Positions 16,528-25,346 of a stretch of 64,000 bases of DNA are shown here, piece after piece. This DNA is from CBDCFL01 sp965216135 (GTDB taxonomy: Bacteria > Pseudomonadota > Alphaproteobacteria > Rhodobacterales > Rhodobacteraceae): the NCBI GenBank assembly GCA_965216135.1, contig CBDCFL010000018.1, positions 179,158-243,157 of the forward strand, written 5' to 3'. The position numbers and the translations under genes are program-made. A model generated the notes under the pieces. It saw only the letters and a list, made by a program, of their open reading frames with translations. It did no database searches and had not been told where the DNA came from. How positions within the stretch are numbered: position 1 is the first letter of the stretch; each line of letters opens with the position of its first letter.

Positions 16528-18378
16528 TCAGCCGCGCTCGTGGAAGAAATCATAAAGGTTCTGCGCGACTTTGGCAGATATTCCGTCGACCGCGCGCAGA
16601 TCCGCAAGCCCGGCGCGGCTAACGGCCTTTGCCGAGCCGAAATGCGCCAGCAGCGCCCGTTTTCGCGTGGCCCCTATGCCCGGCACATCGTCGAGTGGGG
16701 TCGCACCGATGGCTCTGGAGCGCTTGGCGCGGTGGGTGCCGATGACAAAGCGGTGCGCTTCATCCCTGAGCCGCTGGACGAAATAGAGGACCGGGTCGTT
16801 CCTGCGCAAAGCAAAGGGGCGCTGACCGGTGCGGTAAAACTCTTCCTTGCCGGCATTGCGGTCCACGCCCTTGGCCACACCGATAACCGGTATGTCGTCC
16901 ACGCCTTCGTCGCCAAGAATTCCCATCACCGCGCTTAGCTGTCCCGCGCCGCCATCGATGAGCAAAAGATCGGGCCAGGTTTCACCCTGCCGGTCAGGGT
17001 CTTCCTTGAGCAACCGCCTGAAACGGCGGGTCAGAACCTCGCGCATCATGGCGAAATCGTCGCCCGGTACCAGATCAGCGGATTTGATGTTGAACCTGCG
17101 ATACTGGCTTTTCACAAACCCCTCCGGGCCTGCGACGATCATCGCGCCAACGGCATGGGTGCCCTGAATATGAGAATTGTCATAAACCTCAATGCGCTCT
17201 GGCGCGCCGTCCAGATCGAATGCCTCGGCCAGCCCGGCCAGCAGTTTGACCTGCGTCGCGCTCTCAGACATTTTTCGGCCTAGGCTTTCGCGGGCATTTC
17301 GCGCCGCGTGTGCGACAAGTTCGGCCTTTTCGCCCCGCTGCGGCACGGTGATCGAAACTTTGCGACCAGCTTTTTCCGACAAAGCCAGCGCCATCAGGTC
17401 GGCGTCTTCGATCGGGTGCGAGATCAATAACTGTCGTGGCGGTTCTTTGGTGTCGTAAAACTGGCCGATGAACGCCTGCAGCACTTCTGCCTCTTCGGCC
17501 CCTGAACCGGTGCGCGGATAAAAATCGCGGTTTCCCCAGTTCTGATGCGCGCGGACAAAAAACACCTGAACACAGGCCTGCCCGCCGTCCATATACAGCG
17601 CCACGATGTCGGCCTCGGACACGCCGCGCGGGTTGATCCCCTGGCCTTGCTGCACCTGGGTGAGCGCGCGAATGCGGTCCCTGATTGCGGCGGCGCGTTC
17701 AAATTCCAGCGCCTCTGAGGCTTGCACCATGTCGGTGGCCAGCAATTCCTGCATTTCGGTCGTCTTGCCTTTCAGGAAACGCTCCGCGTCAGCGACCAGA
17801 TTGGCATAGCCCGCGGCGTCGATCCGGCCGACGCAGGGGGCCGAGCAGCGCTTGATCTGAAAGAGCAGGCAGGGCCGGGTCCGGGCCTCGAAAGTGGCGT
17901 CAGAGCAATTGCGCAGCAGAAAGACCTTTTGCAGTGAATTGAGCGTTCTGTTTACCGCGCCGGCGCTGGCAAAGGGGCCGTAGTAGCTGCCTTTTTCCCG
18001 CTTAGCACCGCGATGTTTTTTGATCTGCGGAAATTCATGCGCCCGGCTGACAAGGATATTCGGGAAAGACTTGTCGTCGCGCAACAGCACATTGTAGCGC
18101 GGTTTCAGCTGCTTGATCAGGTTTTGCTCCAGCAGCAGCGCTTCGGTCTCGGTTTCGGTGGTCAGAAACATCATCGACGCGGTCTCGCCGATCATCCGCG
18201 CAATCCGCGCCGAATGTCCCGCAGGTTTGGCATAGGCGGCGACCCGCTTGGCAAGGTTTCGCGCCTTGCCCACGTATAGCACCGCGCCTTTTTCATCCAG
18301 CATCCGGTAGACACCCGGTGAAGTGTCGAGCTGGCGTAGGTAGGCCGCTATCGTTTTATGTCCGGGTTTTTCGGGCAG
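16528..18378 (-). CDS. uvrC: Excinuclease ABC subunit C, start region damaged
   Basis: UvrC makes both incisions in nucleotide excision repair. The visible domains are the GIY-YIG nuclease at the N-terminus (SPGVYRMLDE, VLYVGKARNL), UVR motif, RNaseH-like C-terminal nuclease (IEVYDNSHIQG, LLIDGGAGQLS) and tandem HhH (DDVPGIGATRKRALLAHFG). The first ATG in frame is 18303 (MLDEKG), which would delete the GIY half of the active site. Homologous sequence extends upstream (HKTIAAYLRQLDTSPGVYR) to CTG 18378, directly behind a TAA. A normal ATG with N-terminal extension lies at 18420 in another frame; adding one A to the A5 run at 18367-18371 would join them. Confidence 0.93.
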   Translation of the reverse strand: MPEKPGHKTIAAYLRQLDTSPGVYRMLDEKGAVLYVGKARNLAKRVAAYAKPAGHSARIARMIGETASMMFLTTETETEALLLEQNLIKQLKPRYNVLLRDDKSFPNILVSRAHEFPQIKKHRGAKREKGSYYGPFASAGAVNRTLNSLQKVFLLRNCSDATFEARTRPCLLFQIKRCSAPCVGRIDAAGYANLVADAERFLKGKTTEMQELLATDMVQASEALEFERAAAIRDRIRALTQVQQGQGINPRGVSEADIVALYMDGGQACVQVFFVRAHQNWGNRDFYPRTGSGAEEAEVLQAFIGQFYDTKEPPRQLLISHPIEDADLMALALSEKAGRKVSITVPQRGEKAELVAHAARNARESLGRKMSESATQVKLLAGLAEAFDLDGAPERIEVYDNSHIQGTHAVGAMIVAGPEGFVKSQYRRFNIKSADLVPGDDFAMMREVLTRRFRRLLKEDPDRQGETWPDLLLIDGGAGQLSAVMGILGDEGVDDIPVIGVAKGVDRNAGKEEFYRTGQRPFALRRNDPVLYFVQRLRDEAHRFVIGTHRAKRSRAIGATPLDDVPGIGATRKRALLAHFGSAKAVSRAGLADLRAVDGISAKVAQNLYDFFHERG

Positions 18379-18420
18379 TTAGGTTGCTCCTGATGTTTGC
18401 GCTGATTCATTGCCGTGGCT

Positions 18421-18692
18421 GCAATCATAATTGCCCCGTTGCAAGAGAAAACCTTTCCACCGAATCTGTGGATAAGTTTGGGGTTAACATCGGTTCGGGC
18501 GGAATTAGCCGTTAGTTCTTTTGCATTTAGTCGATTTGCCCAAAAAATGGGCACAGCTGTATGTTATTGGAAGTAAAGCATTTTATTTCCTTAACGTCGC
18601 AAATGGTTGAATTTATTAACAAAACCGCAACGAATCCGTGACCCAACCGCCATCAGTGCAAAAGTCCCGGCGATATTGGCCCTAATTGCCTG
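18421..18692. other. Intergenic stretch with a single DnaA-box match
   Basis: About 270 bp between uvrC and the SDR gene, AT-rich toward 18690. It contains one exact match to the DnaA box (TTATCCACA on the minus strand, 18467-18475) but no cluster of boxes. I see no gene in it. Confidence 0.5.
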
Positions 18693-19478
18693 CTAAATGC
18701 TGCCCAGAATATCGGGCGTCCGCCATGCCAGATGCTGCCCGCCGTCTGTGCAGATCATTTGCCCGGTCACCGATTTTGCATCCAGCAGATAGGCGAGCGC
18801 ACCAACTACATCGTCTGGATTTGCGCCGCGTTTCAATACGGTAGCCGCCCGCTGGCGGGCGAAATGTTCGCCGCTTTGGCGGATACCACGTACCGTCGGT
18901 CCGGGCCCGATTGCGTTGACGCGGATGTCAGGCGCAAGGGCCTGGGCAGAGGTCCGCGTCAAAGCCCAAAGCCCGGATTTGGCAATCGTGTAGGACATGA
19001 ATTCCGGCGTCAGCTTGCGCACACGCTGATCGACCATATTGACGATCAAAGCCTGCGCGACCGGTTCGCCGTTTTCGTCCTGGATTGCCCGCGGCGCCTG
19101 TGCCGCAAAGGTCTGGGTCAGAACAAATGGTGCGCGCAGATTGCTTTGGATATGCCTGTCCCAGCTTTGCCGGGTGGCGGTCTCCAGCGTATCGTTTTCA
19201 AATATCGAGGCATTGTTGACCAGCACCGAAAACCGACCGCCGAGGTCTTGTGACGCCCGCTCGATCAGGCTTGCGGCCGCAGGCTCTGCCAGCAGATCAG
19301 CATGTATGGCAACCGCAGCACGGCCCAGGCCGCGGATCTGCGCCACAACATCGGCTGCGTCGGCCTCTGAGCCAGCATAGTGAACCGCCACATCATAGCC
19401 GCGATCAGCGAGGTCAAGCGCCATGGCGCGTCCCAGCCGTCTGGCTGCCCCGGTTACAATGGCGCGTTTTTCAGGCAT
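18693..19478 (-). CDS. Short-chain dehydrogenase/reductase, pteridine-reductase-like
   Basis: 261 residues, classical SDR. The cofactor motif TGAARRLGRAMA has the Arg-rich form that binds NADPH. NNAS is at about residue 90, the active-site YTIAK supplies Tyr and Lys, and GPGP follows the catalytic site. The TGAARR form and overall layout are closest to FolM/pteridine-reductase-like SDRs, so reduction of a pterin is a reasonable guess but not shown. It starts 10 bp after the end of the antiporter gene and is probably co-transcribed with it. Confidence 0.85.
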   Translation of the reverse strand: MPEKRAIVTGAARRLGRAMALDLADRGYDVAVHYAGSEADAADVVAQIRGLGRAAVAIHADLLAEPAAASLIERASQDLGGRFSVLVNNASIFENDTLETATRQSWDRHIQSNLRAPFVLTQTFAAQAPRAIQDENGEPVAQALIVNMVDQRVRKLTPEFMSYTIAKSGLWALTRTSAQALAPDIRVNAIGPGPTVRGIRQSGEHFARQRAATVLKRGANPDDVVGALAYLLDAKSVTGQMICTDGGQHLAWRTPDILGSI

Positions 19479-19488
19479 TGCCGCTCCG

Positions 19489-20445
19489 TCAGTTCAGCAC
19501 AATTGCAATATAGATCACATAGCCACCGACAAAAAGAAAACCCCATGTCCGAGTGAGTCTCAGCGATGTGAAAACGAATGGCGCGATGATCAGGCTGGCA
19601 GCCGCCATCACCAGAATGTCGAACCGCAGAATGTCGTGGGGCACTGGTATTGGGCCAAAAAGCGTGGCAATCCCGACGATACCCAGAATATTGGCCATAT
19701 TCGAGCCGATGACATTGCCGATCGCGACATCCGCTTGCCGGCGAAACGCCGCCGACACAGTGGTGGCAAGCTCTGGCAAAGATGTCCCGACCGCCACGAG
19801 CGTCAACCCGATCACGGTATCGCTGATCTGATATTCGCGGGCGATGCGCGTGGCGCTGCTGACCAGTAATTCGGCCCCGAGCGGCAGGCCGATCAGACCG
19901 AGCACCAGCAGCAAAGCAATCATGCGCCACCGCAAAGACGGATCGACACCCTCGACGTCAATGTCATCACGGTCTTTCCGTCGGGCCTTCTCATCGCGGC
20001 GGTGGCATCGCGCGGCATGAATTTCGCGCAATATGAAAGCCACAAACAGACCCAGCAGCACCAGCCCGGTGATCCACGTAATTGGCGCGAATGCCGCGAC
20101 GGCCACAAACACTGCGGTGCCCCCAAGCATTTGCAGATAACTCGATCTGGTATCCAGATCAGTGCTGCCCAGACCCGCCAACAGCGCGGGCAAACCCAGC
20201 ACCAGCAATACGTTGGCGGTGTTTGATCCCACCACATTACCCAAGGCGATGCCGGGCGCGCCTTCGATCACGGCATCCACCGCGACCAGCAATTCGGGAG
20301 CCGAAGTGCCGATGGCAACAATTGTCAGCGAGACGATCAGCGCCGGCACGCCAAGGCGCAGACTTGTGTTTACAGCGCCCCGGACCAGCGCGTCACCGGA
20401 TAAAAGCAGGATAACAAGCCCGACAATTGCATAGGCGATATCCAA
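19489..20445 (-). CDS. CaCA-family calcium/sodium antiporter (YrbG-like)
   Basis: Inner-membrane antiporter with two inverted repeats of five helices. Each repeat carries the alpha motif: GTSAPELLVAVDA...GNVVGSNTANV and GTSLPELATTVSA...GNVIGSNMANI, whose Glu, Asn and Ser residues bind the cation. A charged loop (HRRDEKARRKDRDD) separates the halves. I prefer TTG 20445 as the start: it follows AAAGAGG by eight bases and clears the stop of the small zinc-ribbon gene. An ATG at 20496 would overlap that gene. Confidence 0.9.
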   Translation of the reverse strand: MDIAYAIVGLVILLLSGDALVRGAVNTSLRLGVPALIVSLTIVAIGTSAPELLVAVDAVIEGAPGIALGNVVGSNTANVLLVLGLPALLAGLGSTDLDTRSSYLQMLGGTAVFVAVAAFAPITWITGLVLLGLFVAFILREIHAARCHRRDEKARRKDRDDIDVEGVDPSLRWRMIALLLVLGLIGLPLGAELLVSSATRIAREYQISDTVIGLTLVAVGTSLPELATTVSAAFRRQADVAIGNVIGSNMANILGIVGIATLFGPIPVPHDILRFDILVMAAASLIIAPFVFTSLRLTRTWGFLFVGGYVIYIAIVLN

Positions 20446-20458
20446 TAAATGTGCCTCT

Positions 20459-20620
20459 TTATTTGGGCTTTGCGCAGTCGCAACGGCCAGCGCCAATTCG
20501 ATACCGCCCGCATGTCGGACATCTCATCGCCTTGAGACGGTTCTGGCCGGGGAAACGCATGCGTCCGAACATCGCCAGAACCAGTAACGCGATCAGAAAA
20601 AGCGAGACGGCCTTGACCAT
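20459..20620 (-). CDS. Small membrane zinc-ribbon protein (53 residues)
   Basis: ATG 20620 to TAA 20459. One N-terminal membrane helix (VSLFLIALLVLAMFG), then a basic stretch, then four Cys arranged CPTCGRYR...GRCDCAKPK as a compact zinc ribbon. It starts 5 bp after the sppA stop and its stop is 13 bp before the antiporter start, so it is part of the operon. The pattern is one I recognise as a conserved small hypothetical in this bacterial group; function unknown. Confidence 0.78.
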   Translation of the reverse strand: MVKAVSLFLIALLVLAMFGRMRFPGQNRLKAMRCPTCGRYRIGAGRCDCAKPK

Positions 20621-20625
20621 GCCGG

Positions 20626-21435
20626 TCAGGCACCGAACCGGGCGAAAGCGGCGCGTTCTTCGATGCTGCTCAACGTATCATCCACAATCGACGCGCCGAA
20701 GCGGCTGAAAAGTGAGCGGCGCGGCGCGTAAGCTGCCAGCCTGACCTTGTCGCCAAAGCGCTCTTTCATCATCGGCACCAGATGCCCGATACCGTCGGCC
20801 AGGCCAAGGTCCACACCGGCCTGTCCCACCCAGAATTCTCCGGTAAATATGTCAGCTTTGTCAGCCAGCCGGTCACCGCGACGCTCTTTTACATGGGCAA
20901 TAAAAGCCTGATGAATTTGCTCCAGAATAACATTCAACCGCTTGACATCACTTGCCTTTTCCGGCTTGAATGCGTCAAGCGTGGATTTCGATTTTCCGGC
21001 AGTATGGACGCGCCGTTCGATGCCATAGCGCGCGATCATATCCTGAAAACCGAAACCTGATGCGATCACCCCGATTGAGCCCAGAACCGATGAGCTATCC
21101 ACCCAGATCTCGTCGCCCGCAGTGGCCAGCCAATAGCCGCCCGAAGCCGCGACGTCCTCGACAAACGCATAGACCGGCGTGCCTTTCTCGACCGCCAGCC
21201 GGCGGATGCGGGCTGCGATCAAAGCGGATTGAACCGGCGAGCCACCGGGTGAATTGATGGAAAGCGCGACGGCCACTGGCTTGCCGCGGCGAAACGCACG
21301 CTCGATGACCGAGGCAAGGCCCGCGTCGTTAAGCGCGCGCCCGTGTGCCCCGGCAGCGATTGTGCCCTGCAAGCGGATCACCGCTACGAGGGGGCGTTTT
21401 TTTGCGAATGGATTCCACTGTATCATGGGGCCCAT
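20626..21435 (-). CDS. sppA: Signal-peptide-peptidase A-type serine protease (S49)
   Basis: About 270 residues. S49 family: SINSPGGSPVQS and DVAASGGYWLATAGDEIW, with the catalytic Ser in the ASGGY motif, and a downstream Lys region (HTAGKSKSTLDAFK) supplying the general base. Short, single-domain form as in many alphaproteobacteria. The N-terminus (MGPMIQWNPFAKKRP) could begin at 21435 or at 21426. It degrades cleaved signal peptides and membrane proteins. Confidence 0.88.
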   Translation of the reverse strand: MGPMIQWNPFAKKRPLVAVIRLQGTIAAGAHGRALNDAGLASVIERAFRRGKPVAVALSINSPGGSPVQSALIAARIRRLAVEKGTPVYAFVEDVAASGGYWLATAGDEIWVDSSSVLGSIGVIASGFGFQDMIARYGIERRVHTAGKSKSTLDAFKPEKASDVKRLNVILEQIHQAFIAHVKERRGDRLADKADIFTGEFWVGQAGVDLGLADGIGHLVPMMKERFGDKVRLAAYAPRRSLFSRFGASIVDDTLSSIEERAAFARFGA

Positions 21436-21509
21436 GTAGGCTGGCGAGCGGGCAAGGACAAGCATCGCGCGGTGGCATCTTCAAAACATCGGGATCGGCG
21501 GATGGCGCG

Positions 21510-22172
21510 CTAAAGGCTCATCGCCAGCACTCGGCTGATCTCGGTAAGCGACCGGTCGGACTGATCCATCCAGGTGTTGAACGCCGATTGCACTGATTTC
21601 ATTGCACCTTTTGAGGTGGCAGGTTTGTCGATGACGCCTTCGGCGATCAGGCGGGCGGTGACGTCGCCGGACAGGATGAAACTGTCGCGGCCAATGGCGC
21701 GCATGGCATATTGGGCGGTGGCCCCGCCAAGGCGATTGCCCCTTGTTTTCAGGAAGTTAAGCAAGCCGGTATAGTCGCTAGACGGCCATCCGCCCAGCAC
21801 CTTGCCAGCGCCGCCTTGTGTCCGCAGCTCCATCAGGAATGTGGCGTTGTCGCGGATGGCGGAAATTTTAGCGCCGTTGCGGATAATATCGGGGTTTTTC
21901 AAGTGTTTATCGAAGGTGTCGTCGTCCATCATGGCGGTTTTGCCGACGTCAAAACCGTTGAACGTGGCCTCAAACCCCGGCCATTTTGCATCCACCACTT
22001 TCCAGTTAAAACCGGCATTGAAGACGCACTTGGTCAGCGTCGCCAGCCAGCGGTCTTCTGGGATTTCGTTGAGTTCCCGGTGGGTTAGTGGTTTGGTGAG
22101 CAGGGCGTCCAGCGCTTTGGGGCCGCCCTTGCGAGCCGCCGCGATGGCATGGATTTCGTCGAAATGGCGCAT
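21510..22172 (-). CDS. tag: DNA-3-methyladenine glycosylase I family protein
   Basis: 220 residues of the Tag/HhH-GPD-like family: EDRWLATLTKCVFNAGFNWKVVDAKWPGFE near the N-terminus and ILSGDVTARLIAEGVIDKPATSKGAM near the C-terminus. Compared with classical Tag (about 190 residues, with zinc Cys/His at the C-terminus), this is a variant lacking an evident zinc site. Removal of alkylated adenine from DNA is the family role; specificity is inferred. Confidence 0.75.
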   Translation of the reverse strand: MRHFDEIHAIAAARKGGPKALDALLTKPLTHRELNEIPEDRWLATLTKCVFNAGFNWKVVDAKWPGFEATFNGFDVGKTAMMDDDTFDKHLKNPDIIRNGAKISAIRDNATFLMELRTQGGAGKVLGGWPSSDYTGLLNFLKTRGNRLGGATAQYAMRAIGRDSFILSGDVTARLIAEGVIDKPATSKGAMKSVQSAFNTWMDQSDRSLTEISRVLAMSL

Positions 22173-22699
22173 GAGACCGGCCTCCTTCGGGCAAAGTGGC
22201 GGGCCGGGAAGCCGGGGTCAAGATGGCCTGTCTGATAGCTGTCGGCAATGCCTCGGACACATGCGGAACGGCAGGTGCCGCCAGGAAGCGCCGCCGGGCG
22301 GGAAATTCCAACTTTCCGGTTCTTTCCAAGTCCGGAATCAAGGCGCGGCACGCGCCGCCGGGCAGCGCCCGCCCGCGGTCTGGCGCTGCCCGATCGTTTG
22401 TGTTGTGTAATTGGGGTTGACGGTGCGCTGGGAGCGCACCCTACGGCTTGCTTAACGGGAGGACGTCGCAATACGTAGCTCATCAACATTCCGAAGGCCA
22501 TCAGCGGCCAAGTCGGCAAAATAAACATGGCAGCCATTCGAAATAAGTCCGAAACGTCCAATATGTCCTGCGGCCGAACACCTAAAAGGAGCAGGAAAGT
22601 GAACTCGCAGGAAGCCGCCAACAGAAAACCCACGACCGGTAGTACGGGTATTACGCGCGTCAAATCCGCAATATTTATTCTGTTACCATTATCAATCAT
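22085..22699 (-). CDS. Putative membrane protein running into a repeat region
   Basis: Starts at ATG 22699 behind GGGAGA. The first 80 residues look real: two membrane helices (VIPVLPVVGFLLAAS...FTFLLLLG and AAMFILPTWPLMAFGMLMSY). After RRPPVKQAVG the frame enters the GC-rich hairpin repeats and then overlaps tag by 88 bp, which is implausible, so the original C-terminus and stop were probably lost when repeats were inserted. Family not recognised. Confidence 0.4.
   Translation of the reverse strand: MIDNGNRINIADLTRVIPVLPVVGFLLAASCEFTFLLLLGVRPQDILDVSDLFRMAAMFILPTWPLMAFGMLMSYVLRRPPVKQAVGCAPSAPSTPITQHKRSGSARPRAGAARRRVPRLDSGLGKNRKVGISRPAALPGGTCRSACVRGIADSYQTGHLDPGFPARHFARRRPVSCAISTKSMPSRRLARAAPKRWTPCSPNH
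22340..22440. repeat. GC-rich hairpin repeats (REP-like)
   Basis: Three adjacent inverted repeats: ggcgcg/cgcgcc near 22343, ggcagcgcc (22362-22370) against ggcgctgcc (22382-22390), and ggtgcgct (22422-22429) against agcgcacc (22433-22440). These look like intergenic palindromic units of the REP type; the last is a short strong stem with a GGG loop. Confidence 0.55.
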
Positions 22700-22731
22700 C
22701 AAACTCTCCCGCAAAACGCGCATTCTCCTGA

Positions 22732-23064
22732 TCACCCCAGCCCCAACACCTCCCTTAATTTCGCATTCGCCCGCGTTTGCCAGCCCTTGCCGTCCGCTTT
22801 CAGCCGCTCCAGCACGTCGCGGTCGAGATACATCGTCACCCGCTGTTTGCGTTCCTTTTCCGACAGCGGCGGGCGGCCGAGTTTGCCGTGCTTCTGCAAA
22901 AGCTCAACCAGCTCGGGATAATCCCAGACCGGTTTTGCGTTGGCCCAGTCCTCGTCGGTCCAGATCGGGTTGTCCGGGTCGCTTTCCGCAGCGGCGGTAA
23001 TCCTGGCATCCTCTTCATCCGAAATGTCGTTCGGATCCGGGATCAATTTCTTTCCGCGTGCCAT
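22732..23064 (-). CDS. brnA: BrnA-family antitoxin
   Basis: 110 residues from ATG 23064 (MARGKKLIPDPNDISDEED). The C-terminal ribbon-helix-helix-like part KQRVTMYLDRDVLERLKADGK is typical of BrnA, and the N-terminal acidic region wraps the toxin. It overlaps brnT by 22 bp, the usual arrangement with toxin first. BrnA neutralises BrnT and represses the operon. Confidence 0.88.
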   Translation of the reverse strand: MARGKKLIPDPNDISDEEDARITAAAESDPDNPIWTDEDWANAKPVWDYPELVELLQKHGKLGRPPLSEKERKQRVTMYLDRDVLERLKADGKGWQTRANAKLREVLGLG

Positions 23065-23312
23065 TTGGCGATATCCCTTCTGTTTGCCTTGCGCAGACTG
23101 ATCAGACGCAGATTTCCGCCCCGCGGCGTGAAAACGCAGACATGCAGACGCCTGTCGATCAGGCCAGTCGCACTTAGACGTTTTTCGCCGTACTTGCGCC
23201 GTGCGTCGGCTTTGACACTGGCACTCAGCCAATCAAACCGGGCGATCTCGGTAAGATCGACACCGTGTTTGGCGATGTTGGTACGCCGCTTGGCTTCGTC
23301 CCATTCAAACAT
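23043..23312 (-). CDS. brnT: BrnT-family ribonuclease toxin
   Basis: 89 residues. It starts FEWDEAKRRTNIAKHGVDL, the BrnT hallmark; then a basic core (RRLHVCVFTPRGGNLRLISLRKANRRD) containing the catalytic Arg/His residues of the RelE-like fold. Type II toxin that cleaves RNA. First gene of the brnT-brnA operon. Confidence 0.92.
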   Translation of the reverse strand: MFEWDEAKRRTNIAKHGVDLTEIARFDWLSASVKADARRKYGEKRLSATGLIDRRLHVCVFTPRGGNLRLISLRKANRRDIAKWHAERN

Positions 23313-23366
23313 TTAATATACATATGTTTAATGGCGTTTACAAGCAATTAATGTGCATATATTAAC
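23311..23366. promoter_or_regulatory. AT-rich operator/promoter region of brnT-brnA
   Basis: Two similar palindromic AT-rich boxes, tttaatatacatatgtttaa and ttaatgtgcatatattaa, occupy the 55 bp between parE and brnT. They are the natural place for autoregulation by BrnA. parE reads toward this region from the other side and ends at 23367. Confidence 0.55.
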
Positions 23367-25346
23367 TCAAACATCCAACTCCTCCGCAAACCGCGCATTC
23401 TCCTGGATATACTGAAACCGCAGTTCCGGTTTCTGGCGAGTGCCCATCAACTGTTCGACCAGGCCCGCCGTCTCGCCGGGTTCATCGTCGTCTAGGACCA
23501 CCCGGATCAGCTTGCGCGTCGCCGGGTTCATCGTCGTATCCTTCAGATCCTTGGCGTCCATTTCGCCCAGCCCCTTGAAGCGCGAGACCTCGATCTTGTC
23601 GCCGTTTTTTCCTTTGGGGCCGCCGAGGCCGCGGGCCAGCCAATCGTCGCGTTCGGCCTCGTCCAGGCAATAGACGCGGGTCGCGCCCTGGGTCAGCCGG
23701 TACAGCGGCGGGCAGGCGAGGTAGAGGTGGCCCTGGTCGATCAGTCCCGGCATCTGGGTGAAGAAAAACGTCATCAGCAGCGCCGCGATATGGGCACCGT
23801 CAACGTCGGCGTCGGTCATGATGATGACCTTGTCATAGCGCAGATCATCGGTGCTGAACCGCGCGTCCATGCCAACCCCAAGGGCCTGACATAGATCGGA
23901 TATTTCGGCGTTTGTGCCGATCTTCGACGACGCCGCGCCCAGCACGTTCAGGATCTTGCCCCTCAAGGGCAGAAGCGCCTGGGTCTTGCGGTCGCGCGCC
24001 ATCTTGGCCGAACCGCCGGCGCTGTCGCCTTCGACGATGAACAGCTCGGTGCCATCGCGCGCGGCGTTCGAACAATCCACCAGCTTGCCCGGCAGGCGCA
24101 GCTTTTTGGTCGCGCTTTTGCGGGCCGTGTCTTTTTCGGCCCGCCTGCGCAGCCGGTCCTCGGCGCGCAGCACCAGAAAATCCAGGATCGCACCGGTGCT
24201 GCGTGTATCCGCCGCCAGCCAATTGTCGAAATGGTCGCGCACCGCGCCCTCGACCATGCGGGCGGCCTGCGCGGAGGCCAGCCGGTCCTTGGTCTGGCCG
24301 ACAAAGTCGGGTTCCTGGATAAAACAGCTGACCATGGCGCAGGCGCCGCCGACCAGATCGTCGCGACTGATCTGCGCGGCCTTGCGGTTGCCCGCCAGCT
24401 CGCCGTAAGCGCGGATGCCTTTCAGGATCGCCGCCCAGAAGCCCGCCTCATGGGTGCCGCCCTCGGGAGTGGGCACGGTGTTGCAATAGGACTGGATGAA
24501 GCCATCGCGCGAGGGCGTCCAGTTGATCGCCCATTCGACCGAGCCGGGGCAGGCAAATTTGTCGGCGAAGGACACTTTGCCGGCGAAAGGCGTATCACCG
24601 TAGGTCGCCGCAGTGCCCAGCCGCTCGGCCAGATATTCCGCCAGCCCGCCGGCGAAATGAAATACCGCCTCGCTGGGGGTTTCGGCATCATCGACGGCCG
24701 ACTTCCAGCGGATCTCGACCCCGGAAAACAGATAGGCCTTGGAGCGCGCCATTTTGAACAGCCGCGCCGGTTTGATCTTGAGATGGCCAAAAATTTCGGC
24801 GTCGGGGTGAAAGGTCACCATGGTGCCGCGCCGGTTGGGGGCGGCGCCTTCAGCCGTCAGCGGACCCAGCGCCAGACCGCGACTGAATTCCTGGGCAAAC
24901 AGCTCGCGATTGCGCGCCACCTCGACGCGCAGATAATCCGACAGCGCATTGACAACGCTGACGCCGACGCCGTGCAGCCCGCCGGAAGTCTGATAGGCAT
25001 CGCCGGAGAACTTGCCGCCGGCGTGCAGGGTGCACATGATCACCTCGAGCGCCGACTTGTCGGGGAATTTCGGATGCGGATCGACCGGGATGCCGCGCCC
25101 GTTGTCGCGCACGCTCACGCTGAAATCTTCGTGCAGCTCGACCTCAATGCGGGTGGCGTGGCCGGCAACCGCCTCGTCCATGGCATTGTCGAGCACCTCA
25201 GCGGCCAGATGATGCAGCGCGCGTTCATCGGTGCCGCCGATATACATGCCGGGGCGCTTTCGGACGGGTTCCAGGCCCTCGAGAACCTCGATGGAATGGG
25301 CGTCGTAGATGTGGTCACGCTTGTCGGTGAGGAGGTCGTCGGCCAT
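23367..25346 (-). CDS. parE: DNA topoisomerase IV subunit B
   Basis: 659 residues. GHKL ATPase at the N-terminus: EGLEPVRKRPGMYIGGTDER, DNAMDEAVAGHA (catalytic Glu and Asn), DNGRGIPV, GGLHGVGVSVVNALS. The Toprim domain carries EGDSAGGSAKMARDRKTQ and DADVDGAHI, binding Mg. The C-terminus ends QENARFAEELDV. The YIGGTDERALHHLAAEV form and the shorter Toprim fit ParE rather than GyrB. With ParC it decatenates replicated chromosomes. Confidence 0.95.
   Translation of the reverse strand: MADDLLTDKRDHIYDAHSIEVLEGLEPVRKRPGMYIGGTDERALHHLAAEVLDNAMDEAVAGHATRIEVELHEDFSVSVRDNGRGIPVDPHPKFPDKSALEVIMCTLHAGGKFSGDAYQTSGGLHGVGVSVVNALSDYLRVEVARNRELFAQEFSRGLALGPLTAEGAAPNRRGTMVTFHPDAEIFGHLKIKPARLFKMARSKAYLFSGVEIRWKSAVDDAETPSEAVFHFAGGLAEYLAERLGTAATYGDTPFAGKVSFADKFACPGSVEWAINWTPSRDGFIQSYCNTVPTPEGGTHEAGFWAAILKGIRAYGELAGNRKAAQISRDDLVGGACAMVSCFIQEPDFVGQTKDRLASAQAARMVEGAVRDHFDNWLAADTRSTGAILDFLVLRAEDRLRRRAEKDTARKSATKKLRLPGKLVDCSNAARDGTELFIVEGDSAGGSAKMARDRKTQALLPLRGKILNVLGAASSKIGTNAEISDLCQALGVGMDARFSTDDLRYDKVIIMTDADVDGAHIAALLMTFFFTQMPGLIDQGHLYLACPPLYRLTQGATRVYCLDEAERDDWLARGLGGPKGKNGDKIEVSRFKGLGEMDAKDLKDTTMNPATRKLIRVVLDDDEPGETAGLVEQLMGTRQKPELRFQYIQENARFAEELDV

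Noticed and set aside
18467..18475. Exact DnaA box in an AT-rich intergenic region, possible replication origin
   Set aside because: Only one box, no dnaA/dnaN or parAB nearby, and no cluster of direct repeats.
23311..23366. AT-rich repeats considered as a CRISPR-like array
   Set aside because: Only two imperfect palindromes with no spacers; better explained as a toxin-antitoxin operator.
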